Numbered from the stretch's first letter, positions 1 to 11,594 are shown. The stretch is DNA of 64,000 bases from Kalmusia sp. IMI 367209 (GCA_027946365.1 JAPEUQ010000017.1:893592-957591), one strand, 5' to 3'. Made by a program: numbers and translations. The notes: generated from the letters alone by a model not told the origin.

Positions 1-1087
1 CGAGGTGGTGCATCTCCATCTGCTCGCGATGCCAGTTCTCTTTCTCGGCGAGAAGATTCTCATATTCAACTCGCAGGTTGTTGAAATCGTCCTGCAGGCC
101 GCATATCTTCTCGGTCCATTGCTTCTTCTCTTCTTCGAGCTCTTCAGTGTGCTTCTTCTTCCGTTGCCGAGAGTCGAGACTGCGATGCTGTTAGCGAATG
201 TACACGATGGGGAATGCAGACCAAAACGAATCCAAAACCAGATATGGAGAGGATGCAAGAAACCAAAGGGGTACGTACGCGGCCTGTCTGTTCCGGAGTA
301 GTCGTTTTTGCTGCTTGAGTTCCTTCATCTCGCTCTCATCGGTGCAGTCGGCTATGAGGCGGTCGATGTTGAACAGGTTTCGCTCCGCAGGGATGTCGAA
401 GCGAGCATTCTTCTTTCTGATGCCCCCTCCTCGCTGGGGGGTGAAGGACCGTGGGGGAGAGCTAGCCCTCATCCGCTTGGGCCCTGGGCGGGCGTCCATC
501 TCCTGCTGATTGAAAGCCATCCACTCCGAGTTGGTGTGCGGTGACAAGGGCTGCTCGGGCGGTGCCTGTGGGAAGACGGAGCTGGGCCTCACGTTGCTCT
601 GCACGGGCAGTCCATGGAACGTCATCTGCTGGGGAGGCTCGGGAACGAAGGGGGGTGGGGCTGCACCAAATTCTGCGGGAGCAAAGGGGTTCAGCGGCTT
701 CGAGGCCGTGGGCGTCTGTGATCCGGAGTGCTCTGGAACGGGCCACGACGACTGCTGGCCGTAGCTGGCGGCCTGGTTGGGGGGTAGGCGGGCGAAGGGA
801 TTGTTGCTCTGCTCGGTGAAGAAGGGGTTGTTGGCGTTTGTGTTGACGACGGAGCTCGTGGCAGTGCGGTCGATGAACTGGCCCTGGTGCGAGAAGTCCT
901 CCCAGATGGAGGTGTCGGGGGAGAAGATGCCCTGGGTGCTGGTGGTGGGCGACATGAGGACGGGCGTGTCCAGGATGGTGGTGTCGAGCGAGCCGTCGTC
1001 GAAGAAGACGGAGGGCTTCCGGTCGACGGAGCTGAGTGTGCTAGAGGGGCGGTGGAAATCCATGGGGTTGGTGGAGGAGAAGTCCAT
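1..1087 (-). CDS. bZIP transcription factor, 3' end beyond the window
   Basis: DNA-binding regulator of the basic leucine-zipper class. Two exons are visible: 279-1087 and 1-179, with a 99-nt intron at 180-278 (donor GTACGT, acceptor GCAG). The splice joins exon 1 to exon 2 so that the basic region reads RNRQAALDSRQRKKKH, which carries the N-x7-R signature. A Glu/Lys-rich coiled coil follows and runs off position 1. The N-terminal ~200 residues are low complexity (Ser, Pro, Gln, Asn), as in activation regions. The start was placed at the MDFSST methionine. The frame stays open upstream to 1480, but that part is Pro/Ser/Thr-rich and looks like leader. The family is certain; the exact orthologue is not recognised. 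The remaining C-terminal part lies outside the window. Confidence 0.88.
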
Positions 1088-4000
1088 GGCGGACTCTTGT
1101 AGTTGTAGTAGTAGTAGCGAAGTACCGGTGTGGACGCGGGACTGGCGGTGTGGGCTGCTCGATTCGGCAATCGGGATCTCCCAGCGAAGGACTAGGAGCA
1201 AGAAAAAGCGGCGATTGCTCTGCGTCTGTCTGCTACCTGAGGGCGGATCAAATGATGGATCCTTAAAAAAACGAGCGCTGGGTCTGCTCTCTCGCACTGC
1301 CAGTCTGGGGAGGGGTGGGCAGTCGGTGCGGCAGGGTGGTGGTGAGTCTGGTGGGGAGCGAGGGCAGCTAGTCGGGCGGCGGGCTGGGCCTGCTGATAAG
1401 TGATCCGGGCAGGTTGGTGGGGTGTGCGTCCAGCGTGCTGGGGTGGTGGTGTTAGCGGTGCTGGGCGCGCTGGGGTACAAATTCCGTGGGATGCACGCGA
1501 AACAGCTGCGCGCCCTGCGATTCGGCGCCCCGGCGCCGTCGGGTAGGCGTGCAGCGACGGCAGCGGGCTGCTTGCCATCGATAGGTTGTGCGCTGCTCGT
1601 CGCTGCGGAGCGCGGCCAGAGCGCAGCGAGCGAGAGAGAGGCCCCATGCAGCCAGCCATCAATTCACCAACCCAGCCTGTTTGTCTGCCCGCCTGTCCCC
1701 GACGCGTGCCCTTCCCCCTCCTCCTCCTCCTCCTCTGATCGCTCTGCGTGCGCTGACAGGCCGTGCCGTTTGTCGCGCGTGAAGCCAGGCCGCTGTCACC
1801 GTCGTGTGTGCTGCCAGAGCTGCTGGAGCGACATCGCATTCACGCTGGCCATGGCACATTCACTGCCAGTCCGGTACGACGGCCGCGCGCCGGTGCAACC
1901 CGCCGCCAGTACCGTCCTTGTATCGATGGGTCCTCGTCTGGTCTGGGTCTGCGCGGGCCGGCCCTTCTTGCGATATTCCGCCGACTCTATTCGTCTGTGC
2001 CAGCCTGGGCGCGCCCCCGGCGACAGAAAACTCTGAAGCCAGATCCCCGAGCTGCATTTCGAGCATGGCGCCGCAAGCGTGGTGGTGAGTCTGCCATCGT
2101 GAAGCGCGCGCCGCCGTAGCCATCGCCAGCCCACATCTGCTGAGGGGGGGCGCCCGTCGGGCCGCCCTCTCCCGCGCAGCCTCAACACCATTCAAAGACC
2201 TTCTGCGGCATCGCCATCATGGATCCGTCTTCCGTGCGTCAGCCGACTCTGTTCCCAACTTTCCGCTTTCGCCGAGGCCCATCTGGCTGGCTCGCCAGGT
2301 GCTCCCTCTCTCCTCGCTTTCCATTGTGTCATCTGTCCAACTTCTGCGAGCACGAGTCATCTCACCGCCCTCTCGCCCATGCGCAGGGAAGCCTGCTTTC
2401 GCTCGCGGACACCCCCTTCTGTGCTCTTTTTCATTTTCGTGACGAGTGCCTGGTGTAAGGTTCCAAGCATCACCGTCTCCATGCGGCCGCCGCAGGCCTG
2501 CCTTGAGGCGATCCGACGCAAACACGGCAGCCACTGTGTAATCCTTGTGTCCCACAACTGATAATGTATCCGGAATCCGCACATTCCAGCCAGACGGTAT
2601 TGCGACATGATGCTCAGTCTGCCCATCACCCACTAGCCTCCGTTTCCCCTTCCAATTTGCTTTCGGCCCTACAGTCATCGGACGGTTTGCACCTGGGCTC
2701 CGCCTGACAACCGTCAAACCGTAGTCAGAAACCTGTCAGGCAAAGCAAAGCAAAGCAAAGCGGTGCTCCCCAATGATATTTCTTCCCACCTGCAGAGGCT
2801 GTTTGTGGCTGCTATCCGCAACGGTGTAACTCGAGTAGGGCGACTAAGACAATCCATCCCTAATCAACGCGTTACGCGAGAAAGATGGGGTCATTTGAGC
2901 CTGGGTTGCGACGCCATGGTTGCTCTAAGAATCAACAATTCGGCACCAGAACGGCAGACTAGCACAGCCGCTGTCAGAGCCATGGTGCGAGATATGCTTT
3001 CTCTGGATCTGATCGCCCATTGCTTGTTGATCCTCTCTACACGCGTACGCGTACGGATGTTTCGCTAGGATCACAGTCGGAAGCTAGAGCTGAAGATGCT
3101 TCAGTCCACTCGGTTTGCTCAATGGCATTCTTCGTCCGTACCCCCGAGACGGAGGCGATATTGGCCGAGCGCCTCACCGATCTGAAAGAATAATTCAGCA
3201 TTCATGCGCCAGAGAGCATTGAAGCCCAACGAGCGAGGCGAGAAGTTGCACTGTTTCCATTCTCGGCGCTACAAGTGTGGCTGCCACAATCGTGAGGCTG
3301 TTGCGGTGAATGGATCGCTTAGTGGTCCACTTCTCGCGCAGCGCACTCCTGCACCACGCTTCAACTTGCTGCAAGCTCGCGTGGTTGCATGCCGATTCGG
3401 CCACTAAGGCTGCTGCAATGACCACTCTTCTTGTTGGATAGAAATGCAGAGACGAATGAAGTACTTGGCAAAATAGTACACGTCGTTTTTTCTTCGACGA
3501 TGAGTCACTTGCCATGCTCTGAACACGGCCCTGGACATTGTCAAAGGCCTGAATTTGGAGCGATGACGGTAAGCGCCCGTCCATGGCGGATGGTGGCCTG
3601 CCTTCTATTTTCACAAGACAGTGGATCCCGGGTTTCAGAGCGGATGCGGTGAGCGCTCCAATTGACTCTTCCATCCGGCGCTACAAGCTTAGACTCTGCT
3701 CATGGTCCGAGCAGCCAGTCGACATCCGACACAACTGCGCTGGATTTGTTGATCCATCGTGCGGTGAGCAAAAGACAAAACAGTGATAGACAATTGCCCT
3801 TGGTATGTTCTAGACATATGAACAATCATGATGGAATGGTAACTGCCGGGCTGTGCATCCATACCTTGCGGTGTGTTCGAGACACCTAGATGCATCAGAC
3901 AACTTCCATTCAACATAGTATGGGTCGAAGGATAGCAACATGCATTGTCTCGTGCGACCGGGCAGTGGAGTAATCTCATGGCATAATCATCCCCTTAAGA

Positions 4001-4423
4001 GAGGCGTGGCCGCTTTGCGTATGTAGCTGCACGGCAGTGGACAAACGTTTGTAATCCAAAAAATGTTGAGGCGGAAGTTTTGGCCTGTGTCAGAGCTGGA
4101 CATTCTATCTTCGATATTATCATTAGTGCGTATAGCCGGTTGTCAAAATTTGACAGTTCAGACAATGGTCTGATGTCAATGAGAGATAGCAGATGAACAC
4201 GATGGGACCTTGCCTTTTTCATTGCGCAAACCTAGAAATTGTATGTCCTGATTCATAAGGAACACTGCTGAGTTGTGATTGTAGACTTGCAGGTCTCTCT
4301 TATTGCTGAAGTCGCGTAGAATGCTTTTCCTCATCTCCTATGCTTACGCTGAGGACAAGAGAAGCGTGTTGCGCCACCTGGCGTCTTTATTTGTGAATGA
4401 AATTTATTCCTCGGGGTATATGC
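1088..4423. other. bZIP gene leader and intergenic region
   Basis: About 3.3 kb without a supportable gene. The first ~1 kb upstream of the bZIP start is GC-rich with CT-rich tracts (for example around 1,706-1,738) and several short upstream ATGs, consistent with a long 5' leader. The short ORFs here overlap each other on both strands and have no recognisable domain. A small CAAAG tandem repeat sits at 2,741-2,760. From about 3.1 kb to 4.4 kb the composition becomes more neutral and I see nothing that looks coding. Confidence 0.5.
2741..2760. repeat. (CAAAG)4 microsatellite
   Basis: Four perfect tandem copies of CAAAG lie in the intergenic stretch between the bZIP gene and prp4. Confidence 0.9.
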
Positions 4424-6100
4424 TCATATTCCTTCCTGGTCATCCCTCGCCCACAATTTCACTGTACGATCCTTACCTCCACTGACAATCCAATTCGCAT
4501 TGCTGGTAACATCGGTGCTGAAGACTGCTTGTGAATGACCCTGCAATGTTCTGCAATGAGCCCAGTCATCGGCGGAGAAAACCTGAATGTTCTTATCAAA
4601 TCCAGACGATATGACGAAAGTTGAAGCCTTCTTTGGGGTCGGCTCTCCCTCCTCGTTCTCCTGGAGCGGCACACCGTCCAAAGGACCATCGGTACCTTTA
4701 TACCAACGTAGATCAGTGACACCCCCGGTGTTTGCGGCGATAGCGTTCGTCTCTCGCATCGCTCGTACATCCCAGCATCTCATAAATCCGTCACCAGAAC
4801 CTGAGAGAACACGATGCCCATCAGTGCTCCAGTCAAGACCATAGATGGGCTTGATGTGACTCTCCATCAGGAAGATAACGCGTCCGCTTCGCACATCCCA
4901 TACACGACCGATACTGTCCAGACCGCCACTAGCCAATAGTGAACCGTCCTGGTTGAAGCTGACCGCATAGACTTCCTTGGAATGACCTTCCTGAATAAGC
5001 ACTTCTTGGCCGGTGTTCACGTCCCAAAGACGCCAGGTTGTATCGTCAGATGCAGATGCAAGGTAGCGCCCCGACGGGTGGAATGCTACCCGGCACACTC
5101 TGTCGCTATGGCCTTCCAGGGTTCTCAGGGGCTTATCATCGTCAAGCGACCAAAGCTGCACCTTACCGCCGGCTCCACCAGTTGCAAAGTTGGCGCTTGA
5201 CGTGGAGACGACTGATCCAGGTAGGGTTGCGCCCGGAACCCAATCGATTCCAGTAGCTCGCTCGGTGTGTCCGCCTCGGTACGCTTTCTTTTGATCCAGA
5301 GATGGCACCTCGAGCAGTCTAATCTGGCCTCCCCAGTTCCCGTAGGCGACATACTGGCCATTAGGCGAGAAGCGCACGATACTGACAGGCCGGTCTGACG
5401 TTTGTGATCCATACAATTCGAATCCTTTCAAGCGGTTTTTGATCGTATTGCGAAATTCGATGTGCGTCTTCAGCGGTATGGTCGACTCCCGCCGCTGGAA
5501 AGCAACTCGTTCCTTAGCGCGCGGAAGGGAATATTTAGCCAAATCTCTCCGCACGTCCAAAAGTAACGCAGTGCCTGTTGTATAGAATTCCTCTTCCCCA
5601 TCACCATGCGCTTCATCTACCTCCTGCATCTGAACATCAGCTTCTTCGCCCCCAGCTTCCTGCTGTTCAAACAAGATGGCTCGTAATCGATCACGTCGTT
5701 CTGATGAACCCTCGCCGAAGAGCGTGATAGGCTCGCCCAAGGAACGAAGTTTTAGCTTAATATCACGGTCGGCGGTTGGGACCAGTATCTGCTGCGCTCG
5801 TTTCTTGCGTTCAAACTGGCTAAGTATGTCGGAAGCTCGTTCGTTCCCACCTCCGGGCGCATTCGATGGCATGAAGTGGTCGCGGTCGATAGGCACATTG
5901 GCCAGGTCGATGCCCTCCATGGCTTCGTCCTGCATCACCCCCCATCTGTCAGCTTTAGCCTTGCCGTTCGCATTTGACATATACAAAGGGCTCGCACGAC
6001 GAGGGTTGCCTGGCGCGTCGAGGATATTCAGGTACAAGAAATCACGGCTTACCTCACCATCCTCCTCCACGTACGCCTGCCGCGACGGGTGAATGTTCAT
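4424..6100 (-). CDS. prp4: U4/U6 small nuclear ribonucleoprotein Prp4 (WD40)
   Basis: Component of the U4/U6 and U4/U6.U5 snRNPs in the nucleus, needed for spliceosome assembly; family members work with Prp3. The single uninterrupted frame gives 558 residues. Residues ~90-140 hold the Prp4-type splicing-factor motif (DILSQFERKKR, then LGEPITLFGEG and SERRDRLR). Residues ~230-558 form a seven-blade WD40 propeller, with repeat ends such as VQLWSLDD, WRLWDVNTG, GRVWDVRSG, RCWDVRAM and VKLWARDD. The size fits the fungal family (about 500-560). The start MNIHPSRQAYVEEDGE resembles what I remember of filamentous-fungal Prp4 N-termini. No intron is needed. It is transcribed divergently from the phosphatase gene starting at 6,588. 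Confidence 0.95.
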   Translation of the reverse strand: MNIHPSRQAYVEEDGEVSRDFLYLNILDAPGNPRRASPLYMSNANGKAKADRWGVMQDEAMEGIDLANVPIDRDHFMPSNAPGGGNERASDILSQFERKKRAQQILVPTADRDIKLKLRSLGEPITLFGEGSSERRDRLRAILFEQQEAGGEEADVQMQEVDEAHGDGEEEFYTTGTALLLDVRRDLAKYSLPRAKERVAFQRRESTIPLKTHIEFRNTIKNRLKGFELYGSQTSDRPVSIVRFSPNGQYVAYGNWGGQIRLLEVPSLDQKKAYRGGHTERATGIDWVPGATLPGSVVSTSSANFATGGAGGKVQLWSLDDDKPLRTLEGHSDRVCRVAFHPSGRYLASASDDTTWRLWDVNTGQEVLIQEGHSKEVYAVSFNQDGSLLASGGLDSIGRVWDVRSGRVIFLMESHIKPIYGLDWSTDGHRVLSGSGDGFMRCWDVRAMRETNAIAANTGGVTDLRWYKGTDGPLDGVPLQENEEGEPTPKKASTFVISSGFDKNIQVFSADDWAHCRTLQGHSQAVFSTDVTSNANWIVSGGKDRTVKLWARDDQEGI

Positions 6101-6587
6101 GTCGACTAGACCCTCCGGTGAGTGGGAAGTGGAGGGGAGTAGAGTGGACTAGAGTGGAGGCTACGTCGTGGGGCTGGAGCTGCCAAAAGTTCATGGCCGG
6201 GCCGGAGTTTATCCGATAGGGCTGCACTTCGCGTGAAACATGCAACATGGGATATGCGATATGCGATGCTTGCAAGGGCCGGCTTGCGGAAAGAGAAGTG
6301 CCAGATTTCTGGACCGACGCGGGCTGGTAGCAACCTCTGCTACGCTGCATCCAGCCAGGTCCCAATTTGGCGGCGAGCAATTGCGCAAGCAATGCTACAT
6401 GTATTCATTGTAAGTACTGCGACCGCTGGCTAGCTCTAGCGGCATGACGCCAATGCTCAACCCCCTGCGAAAAAGTCCCTTCCTTTCACTCTCCCCCAAG
6501 GTACTTGCCATGCACGCTCCCACCTTCGCATCGTGCTCCGACAGCCATCGCATACTAACGACGTGTCTATAGGCTTGGGCTACGGCC
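6101..6587. promoter_or_regulatory. Shared divergent promoter region of prp4 and ptc7
   Basis: This 487-bp gap separates two start codons pointing away from each other, so promoter elements of both genes must lie here. A short leader intron for the phosphatase is possible, because a CTATAG acceptor-like site occurs shortly before its ATG. No individual binding site was assigned. Confidence 0.5.
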
Positions 6588-7898
6588 ATGTCATCTGCCA
6601 TCTTCGGCGCCCTAGGATTTGCTGGGCGCCCATGTCGCGCCTCAAATCAGTCGCCATCGGCGCGTCTCTTCCTCTTTTGCATTTCGACATCTTCGCTCCT
6701 AGCACCGGCACACGCCACACGGAGTTCTTTACCGCATACGACCCGCTCCTTTTCGCTCTACGCCCCACAGACATGTCCATTTAATCGCGATACTTCACCG
6801 GCCGACACGGGACTGCGATCGTTCCACTCATCGTCGCATAATTGGAAAAGCACACCGCAATTCACATACCACGTTGCCGCGTCCTACTCCGCCAAGGGCC
6901 ACCGGTTTAATGCCGACGCCAACGTGTACACAAGAGATATATACGATCCCAGCAAGAGCCATGTGGCTGACCTGAGGGCATGCAAAACCGCAAAAGACAA
7001 GCGCACGCGAGCAAAGAGCGGCCAGGATGCGTTCTTCTTCAGCCAGGTCGGAACCACAAAGAGCACAGCATTCGGTGTAGCAGACGGTGTCGGCGGCTGG
7101 GTCGAGTCCGGCATCGATCCTGCTGACTTCTCCCACGGGCTATGCGAGTACATGGCATGCGCGGCGCGGATATGGCCACTCAAATCCAACACGACGTCGC
7201 TGCATCCGCAGGGTCTACTTCAGATCGGGTATGAGCATGTCATAGATGACAAAGGCATTATCGGAGGCGGAAGCACCGCATGTCTAGCAGTCGCAGAACC
7301 GAACGGGATTGTGGAGGTGGCCAATCTCGGAGATTCTGGCTTTATGCATCTGGGATTGAATGCTGTACGACACTTTACGGAACCGCAGACACACGCCTTC
7401 AATACACCGTATCAATTGTCCAAGACCCCGCAACGCATGCTCGTGCAAATGGCCGTGTTTGGCGGCGCTAGCACCCTGTCAGACCTTCCTAAGGTGGCGA
7501 GTGTAACAAACCACCGTGTGCGCCACGGAGACGTGCTGGTATTCGCCACCGATGGCGTATGGGACAATTTGAGTCCACAAGACGTGCTGGGCATTGTAAG
7601 CCGCAACATGGTGGGCATCGGTGCATGGGTGGACAACGGTGGTGTTATTGAAGTCGGCTCTGAGCTACGCGCATTGGCACAGGCCGACCAAAACCGGAAG
7701 GCAAATGTCACATCGCTACAAGCCAAGCTGGCTGTTGCCATCGCAAAAGAAGCAAAAGAGACAGGCCTGGACCAGCGTCGCGATGGCCCGTTCGCAAAGG
7801 AGGTACAGAAACATTTTCCTGGGGAGACTTGGCATGGTGGGAAGCCGGACGATATTGCCGCTATGGTCGCATTAGTAGTTGAAGAGCCGGAAGACTAA
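6588..7898 (+). CDS. ptc7: Mitochondrial PP2C-type protein phosphatase, Ptc7 family
   Basis: Metal-dependent Ser/Thr phosphatase. In yeast, Ptc7 acts in mitochondria and activates coenzyme Q synthesis through Coq7. The 436-residue frame has no intron. The first ~85 residues are rich in Ser, Arg and Ala with few acids and end in a matrix-targeting-like stretch (RSFHSSSHNWKS). The PP2C motifs follow in order: SGQDAFF (~144), ADGVGGW (165-171), GGGSTACLAV (~226), NLGDSG (246-251), FATDGVWDNLS (319-329) and the metal-binding GGKPDDIAAMV (417-427). The divergent, short PP2C domain fits the Ptc7/Azr1 group rather than cytosolic Ptc1-4. The MSSAIF start is supported by the targeting-like N-terminus beginning there. 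Confidence 0.93.
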   Translation: MSSAIFGALGFAGRPCRASNQSPSARLFLFCISTSSLLAPAHATRSSLPHTTRSFSLYAPQTCPFNRDTSPADTGLRSFHSSSHNWKSTPQFTYHVAASYSAKGHRFNADANVYTRDIYDPSKSHVADLRACKTAKDKRTRAKSGQDAFFFSQVGTTKSTAFGVADGVGGWVESGIDPADFSHGLCEYMACAARIWPLKSNTTSLHPQGLLQIGYEHVIDDKGIIGGGSTACLAVAEPNGIVEVANLGDSGFMHLGLNAVRHFTEPQTHAFNTPYQLSKTPQRMLVQMAVFGGASTLSDLPKVASVTNHRVRHGDVLVFATDGVWDNLSPQDVLGIVSRNMVGIGAWVDNGGVIEVGSELRALAQADQNRKANVTSLQAKLAVAIAKEAKETGLDQRRDGPFAKEVQKHFPGETWHGGKPDDIAAMVALVVEEPED

Positions 7899-8542
7899 GG
7901 ACTGTGCACTACACGTATACTGCGTAGCTTATTGCATGAATCGGCGTTTTTGGAGGGGTCACGTTTCGCATACTGCATGTCATTGTTTGGTGGGATATCG
8001 ATTTTGATCAGGCAGCGAATTCTTGTAGATTACCGGTTAGACATGTGTCAAATCAGCTTTTGATACGAGAAGCTTACAGATCAGTGGTCAGTATACGTGA
8101 TATTTCGAAATTTTGATCCCATTCCATGTAGGAACAAGTCAGCATTTCATGGTCAGAATATGTGCAACTTCTACACTATATGCTTTGTGAACAAGGTGCT
8201 GAGTGCGATCGACTCAGCCTCTATCTACGTCGTGGCCCTATAACGGGGGTATAACATAGATCGATCTCATGGTGCTCAACAACTACAACCCTCACATGTC
8301 CCCAATTTGCTTCCAGTTTCAAGCGGCATTTGCTTTCTTTAGGCCATATGAATCATACGACCAAGCACCTCACGCTTTCAACGACCTTTCATCTCTGTTC
8401 GCTACCGAGAAAACCAAAAGGAAGAGGGGCGACACCAATTATTATGTGACATATGAACCAGCTTGAGGTGTAACGTCAACAAAAAACAGACTTATAAATC
8501 CAACAGTTATATGTATCTGTGTGTCCCGTCATCTGCTCCTCC

Positions 8543-8977
8543 TTATGTACAGGACGCACCTGTATGGTCAATTTCTTCAGGCGAACCATCCCAGTCTACG
8601 TTACGCAAATGAGGAGTTGACCTATCACTTCCGATAGCAGACTTAAGAAGCACAAGGGCATTGAGCACAAGGTCAACACCATGACTGAGGACTACCTTGT
8701 CAATGTTATAGTTAGCACCGGCACGCTCCAATGGACTGACACAGAAACGTGTAGACGTTGTCGATGAGCTTCGATCGAAAACGATAAGCCGATACTTCGA
8801 CCTCCCAGAGATCGTTGCATGCGGTGAACAATCATCTGGGAAGAGCTTGGTTCTTGACGCGGTCATCTGGGTGGCATTTTCCAGCAAGGGTAACCTTTGT
8901 ATTGGATCTACGACTAACTTAGACTTCCGAGGAGCAACAATCTTTCCAATCAAGATTCGGATAGTACCGAATTCCAA
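8543..8977 (-). CDS. Hypothetical ORF, 144 codons, unrecognised
   Basis: An isolated minus-strand frame from MEFGTIRI to a TAA near 8,543. It has mixed hydrophobic and charged composition, no repeats, no signal peptide, no obvious membrane segment and no motif I recognise. It is longer than other frames in this spacer, and composition over its length is not degenerate, so it could be a small gene or one exon of a decayed one. No neighbouring exon could be joined to it with confidence. Treat it as a candidate only. Confidence 0.25.
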   Translation of the reverse strand: MEFGTIRILIGKIVAPRKSKLVVDPIQRLPLLENATQMTASRTKLFPDDCSPHATISGRSKYRLIVFDRSSSTTSTRFCVSPLERAGANYNIDKVVLSHGVDLVLNALVLLKSAIGSDRSTPHLRNVDWDGSPEEIDHTGASCT

Positions 8978-11032
8978 CGAGGCACGCTCTTAAGCTAGTT
9001 TCCCGGAAGTAAATCATGGTGAATACGATATTATAGTCTCCATTGAGGCTCTCTAATTGGTTGCGATCATAGAATGGCCGAATGGGCTATAGATATCCTT
9101 CGGTTCAAACTCTATGCTCCTAACAACCCCTCGTCACCCTCATTGACCTGCGAGCTTGTTCCAAGCCAGTATTCTCGCACAGTCTGATGTGGATGATGAT
9201 ACTGTCACCTCACGAAGTACCAGTCTCGACACTACTTCACCATAAATATATTTCAGCAATTAGTTAATCACCAAGCTAGGCGATTAGTATGTTAGCGTTC
9301 GAAGCGTGTATTGTTGAAGGAATTTGGAACGTATTGCGTGTAGCAGATTATGACCACTACTAAGACAGTGACGGCACATCCTGTAGAGGATGCAGAGAAC
9401 GAGCTCAATACGTAGAAGAGCTAAATATATTCAGAGACCGTCTAAGGAATTAGGACATGTGCATATCGTACCAACGACCCTGTGTACAGGTATGAGAAGT
9501 TATCATCTCTTCCTACGGGGCGCTTGTTGACTTTGGACAGAGCCCAGTCAAATGCAAGGTGTAACTTTGAAGAATGGGACATCGACAAATGGCTCGAGAT
9601 AAAATCATGGCGTAGACTCAAGCACAGTTCATTATTCCCAGACCGATATAAGTGTTGGCAAGAGGGGCGCAGCAAAATAATATCCGGACGAGAGGCATTT
9701 TGTCTCCCACCCACGACGAATTTACTGTGAGCAAGGGGCCTGTAACCTCCCCAAAGCCCTTCATTACAAACGACCCTGTATTGTTCTGCGTAGATATCTT
9801 AGGCATCTTCAGATGCGCCAAAGGTGAGAAGAAAGGCTAGAAAGGCAAAAAGACAAAAAATGTAAGGGAATAGTCAGACTAAACCAGGTGCGTTCACTGG
9901 AGCTGAGCTTCACTGCCCGATTGTCTAATCCCAAGAGTCTGAGACGAGCCTCAAAATCGAGACTATGTCCAGATCTAGCTTCGTGAATTGACCTATTCTA
10001 ATGGAAGTTGTATCACCCGCATTCGAATGAAGATGTTTCTCGAAGCCCCGTGCCTTTGATGGTCAATCAGCCGGACTTAATCGTTCCCTTCCCCGCCTTC
10101 TTTCATCGGCAGAATTGGACACAAATGAGGCCTTGAATCCAGTAGAGCGAACTCAGAGGCCAACTTTTTATCTATTGCATCTGACACTAGCAGAAACTAC
10201 ATGTACACTCACCATGGTTCCTGTACACGACCCATTACGCCCCCATGCTTATTCTATAGAGGTCTAAAACATAAAAAGTCCACTAATTGCAACTAGGTCA
10301 GACGGAAACTATTGGCGTTGCGCCACTTGTATGTTTCGAAGGGCGCAAGAGCGACAAGTAGAATGGTATTATACACTACATCACGGCTCGTATCAGGTGC
10401 GATTCCACGCTTACACACCATTCGAATTTTGTCACATTTGCCTTCGCATCCGCTTAACTTTTCAAAAGAGCATGTATTGAGCTCCTAAGCCATGCTTCGC
10501 GAAGCTCTTAACTACATCTAGTAAAATCAACTGTGATACAGACGGCACACCCGAGTCCAATCTAGCAGCCAGAGATTGGTAAGATGCATCGTGATTCACT
10601 GTCAATACGAACTCGCTGATGGTGGTGGAGGCAAACAGCCAGAACATGTTTGCCTGGCAGGGAAACTTATTACGGAAATGGCGATGGTGATGCAGCAACT
10701 GACCACGGCAGTTATGCTGTGACCAAGTCTGTCAACCACGATTACCTTTACGCTTCCTTCAAACCGAAGCAACCCTCATCGTTAGGTATCTATTGGTTGC
10801 GAATCTAGTCTTATCTTTGATTTCTCTTCACAAGGCAGGAATTGTGCTGATCAACTTCTATGTGGTGCTGATGCTGTAGGCAACCGACACAGGACGTCTG
10901 CGACATGTGTCGTGCAAACAAACCACTGGTAAACGAAAGGAAGTGATATCGCGATCTTGCATGGATATCATAGGAAAGGGTGCCGGTGCCATAGGTCTCG
11001 ATGGACTCGGACCGCACCTTATACCAGGCAAA

Positions 11033-11040
11033 TATAAATA
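11033..11040 (+). promoter_or_regulatory. TATA-box-like element
   Basis: TATAAATA lies 137 bp upstream of the ATG at 11,177. A CT-rich stretch of the kind often found at fungal transcription starts follows (around 11,080). It belongs to the small secreted protein gene, so the promoter looks better preserved than the reading frame. Confidence 0.5.
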
Positions 11041-11176
11041 CATGCGTCACCCACTGCAACACCACCATCGAGTAGCATCATCTCTCTCAATCTTCGGTCT
11101 TGATACGGTCAAACTACCTCAGATATATATCTCATATCCACAGACTAATACAATAAATAAGGTGTTTACAACAACC

Positions 11177-11594
11177 ATGCAAATCACCACTGCTCTTCTC
11201 GTCGCGCTCTCCATGGCAGGTACCTCCCACGCAACTATCAACTTCGGCAAAGCCCGCTACGGCAGCGGAAACGTGGACGAAGCCGTGTAGATTGACGGCG
11301 AGAACGCATGCACCTACGTTTTCATGGGTCATGACAACCCGTGCAATTTCAACGTTGGACATTTCCAAGCGCAGAATGGGTTCCAATGTATGTGGTCTCC
11401 TCCTTACGTACTTCGCCTTCGCAAATTATATGCTCTAGCGTTGTGATGTTCTGGTTGACTTATTGGGACATGAAGACACGGTTCGTGATTATGGCAACAG
11501 CGCGTTCCATCTCGCGAACGCTGATGGGAGCTTCAACTCGTTCGCGCATTCCAGCCCATTCAACAACACCGGAAGTGGATGCTCGAATAGCTAG
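11177..11594 (+). pseudogene. Decayed small secreted Cys-containing protein gene
   Basis: The frame opens with a clear signal peptide (MQITTALLVALSMAGTSHA) and continues to ...GSGNVDEAV, then meets TAG at 11,288-11,290. The same frame carries on past that stop with credible protein, including two cysteines (ENACTYV and NPCNF), up to a good GTATGT donor at 11,388. The only acceptor in range (CTCTAG, ending 11,438) leaves exon 2 one base out of frame. If that offset is ignored, a further 50 codons with two cysteines (CDVLVDLLG ... GSGCSNS) reach a stop at 11,592-11,594. So one premature stop and one frame error separate this copy from a ~120-residue secreted protein. The family is not recognised. 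Stop-codon readthrough or a different intron are alternatives, but two defects make loss of function likelier. Confidence 0.6.

Larger units (their letters stand above)
7899..11176. other. Gene-poor spacer between ptc7 and the secreted-protein pseudogene
   Basis: About 3.3 kb of near-neutral composition. Apart from one 144-codon minus-strand frame (8,543-8,977, listed separately) only short overlapping frames are present, none with a recognisable domain. The first few hundred bases must include the 3' UTR of the phosphatase, and the last ~300 bases contain a promoter-like TATA element for the next gene. Confidence 0.45.

Noticed and set aside
691..1170. 159-codon minus-strand frame rich in Pro, Ser and Thr
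   Set aside because: Overlaps the bZIP exon in another frame and has no independent support.
1192..2195. Several 60-215 codon frames on both strands upstream of the bZIP gene
   Set aside because: They overlap in many frames, consist of Ala/Arg/Pro/Ser-rich sequence from GC-rich DNA and have no motif. They look like chance frames in a leader and promoter.
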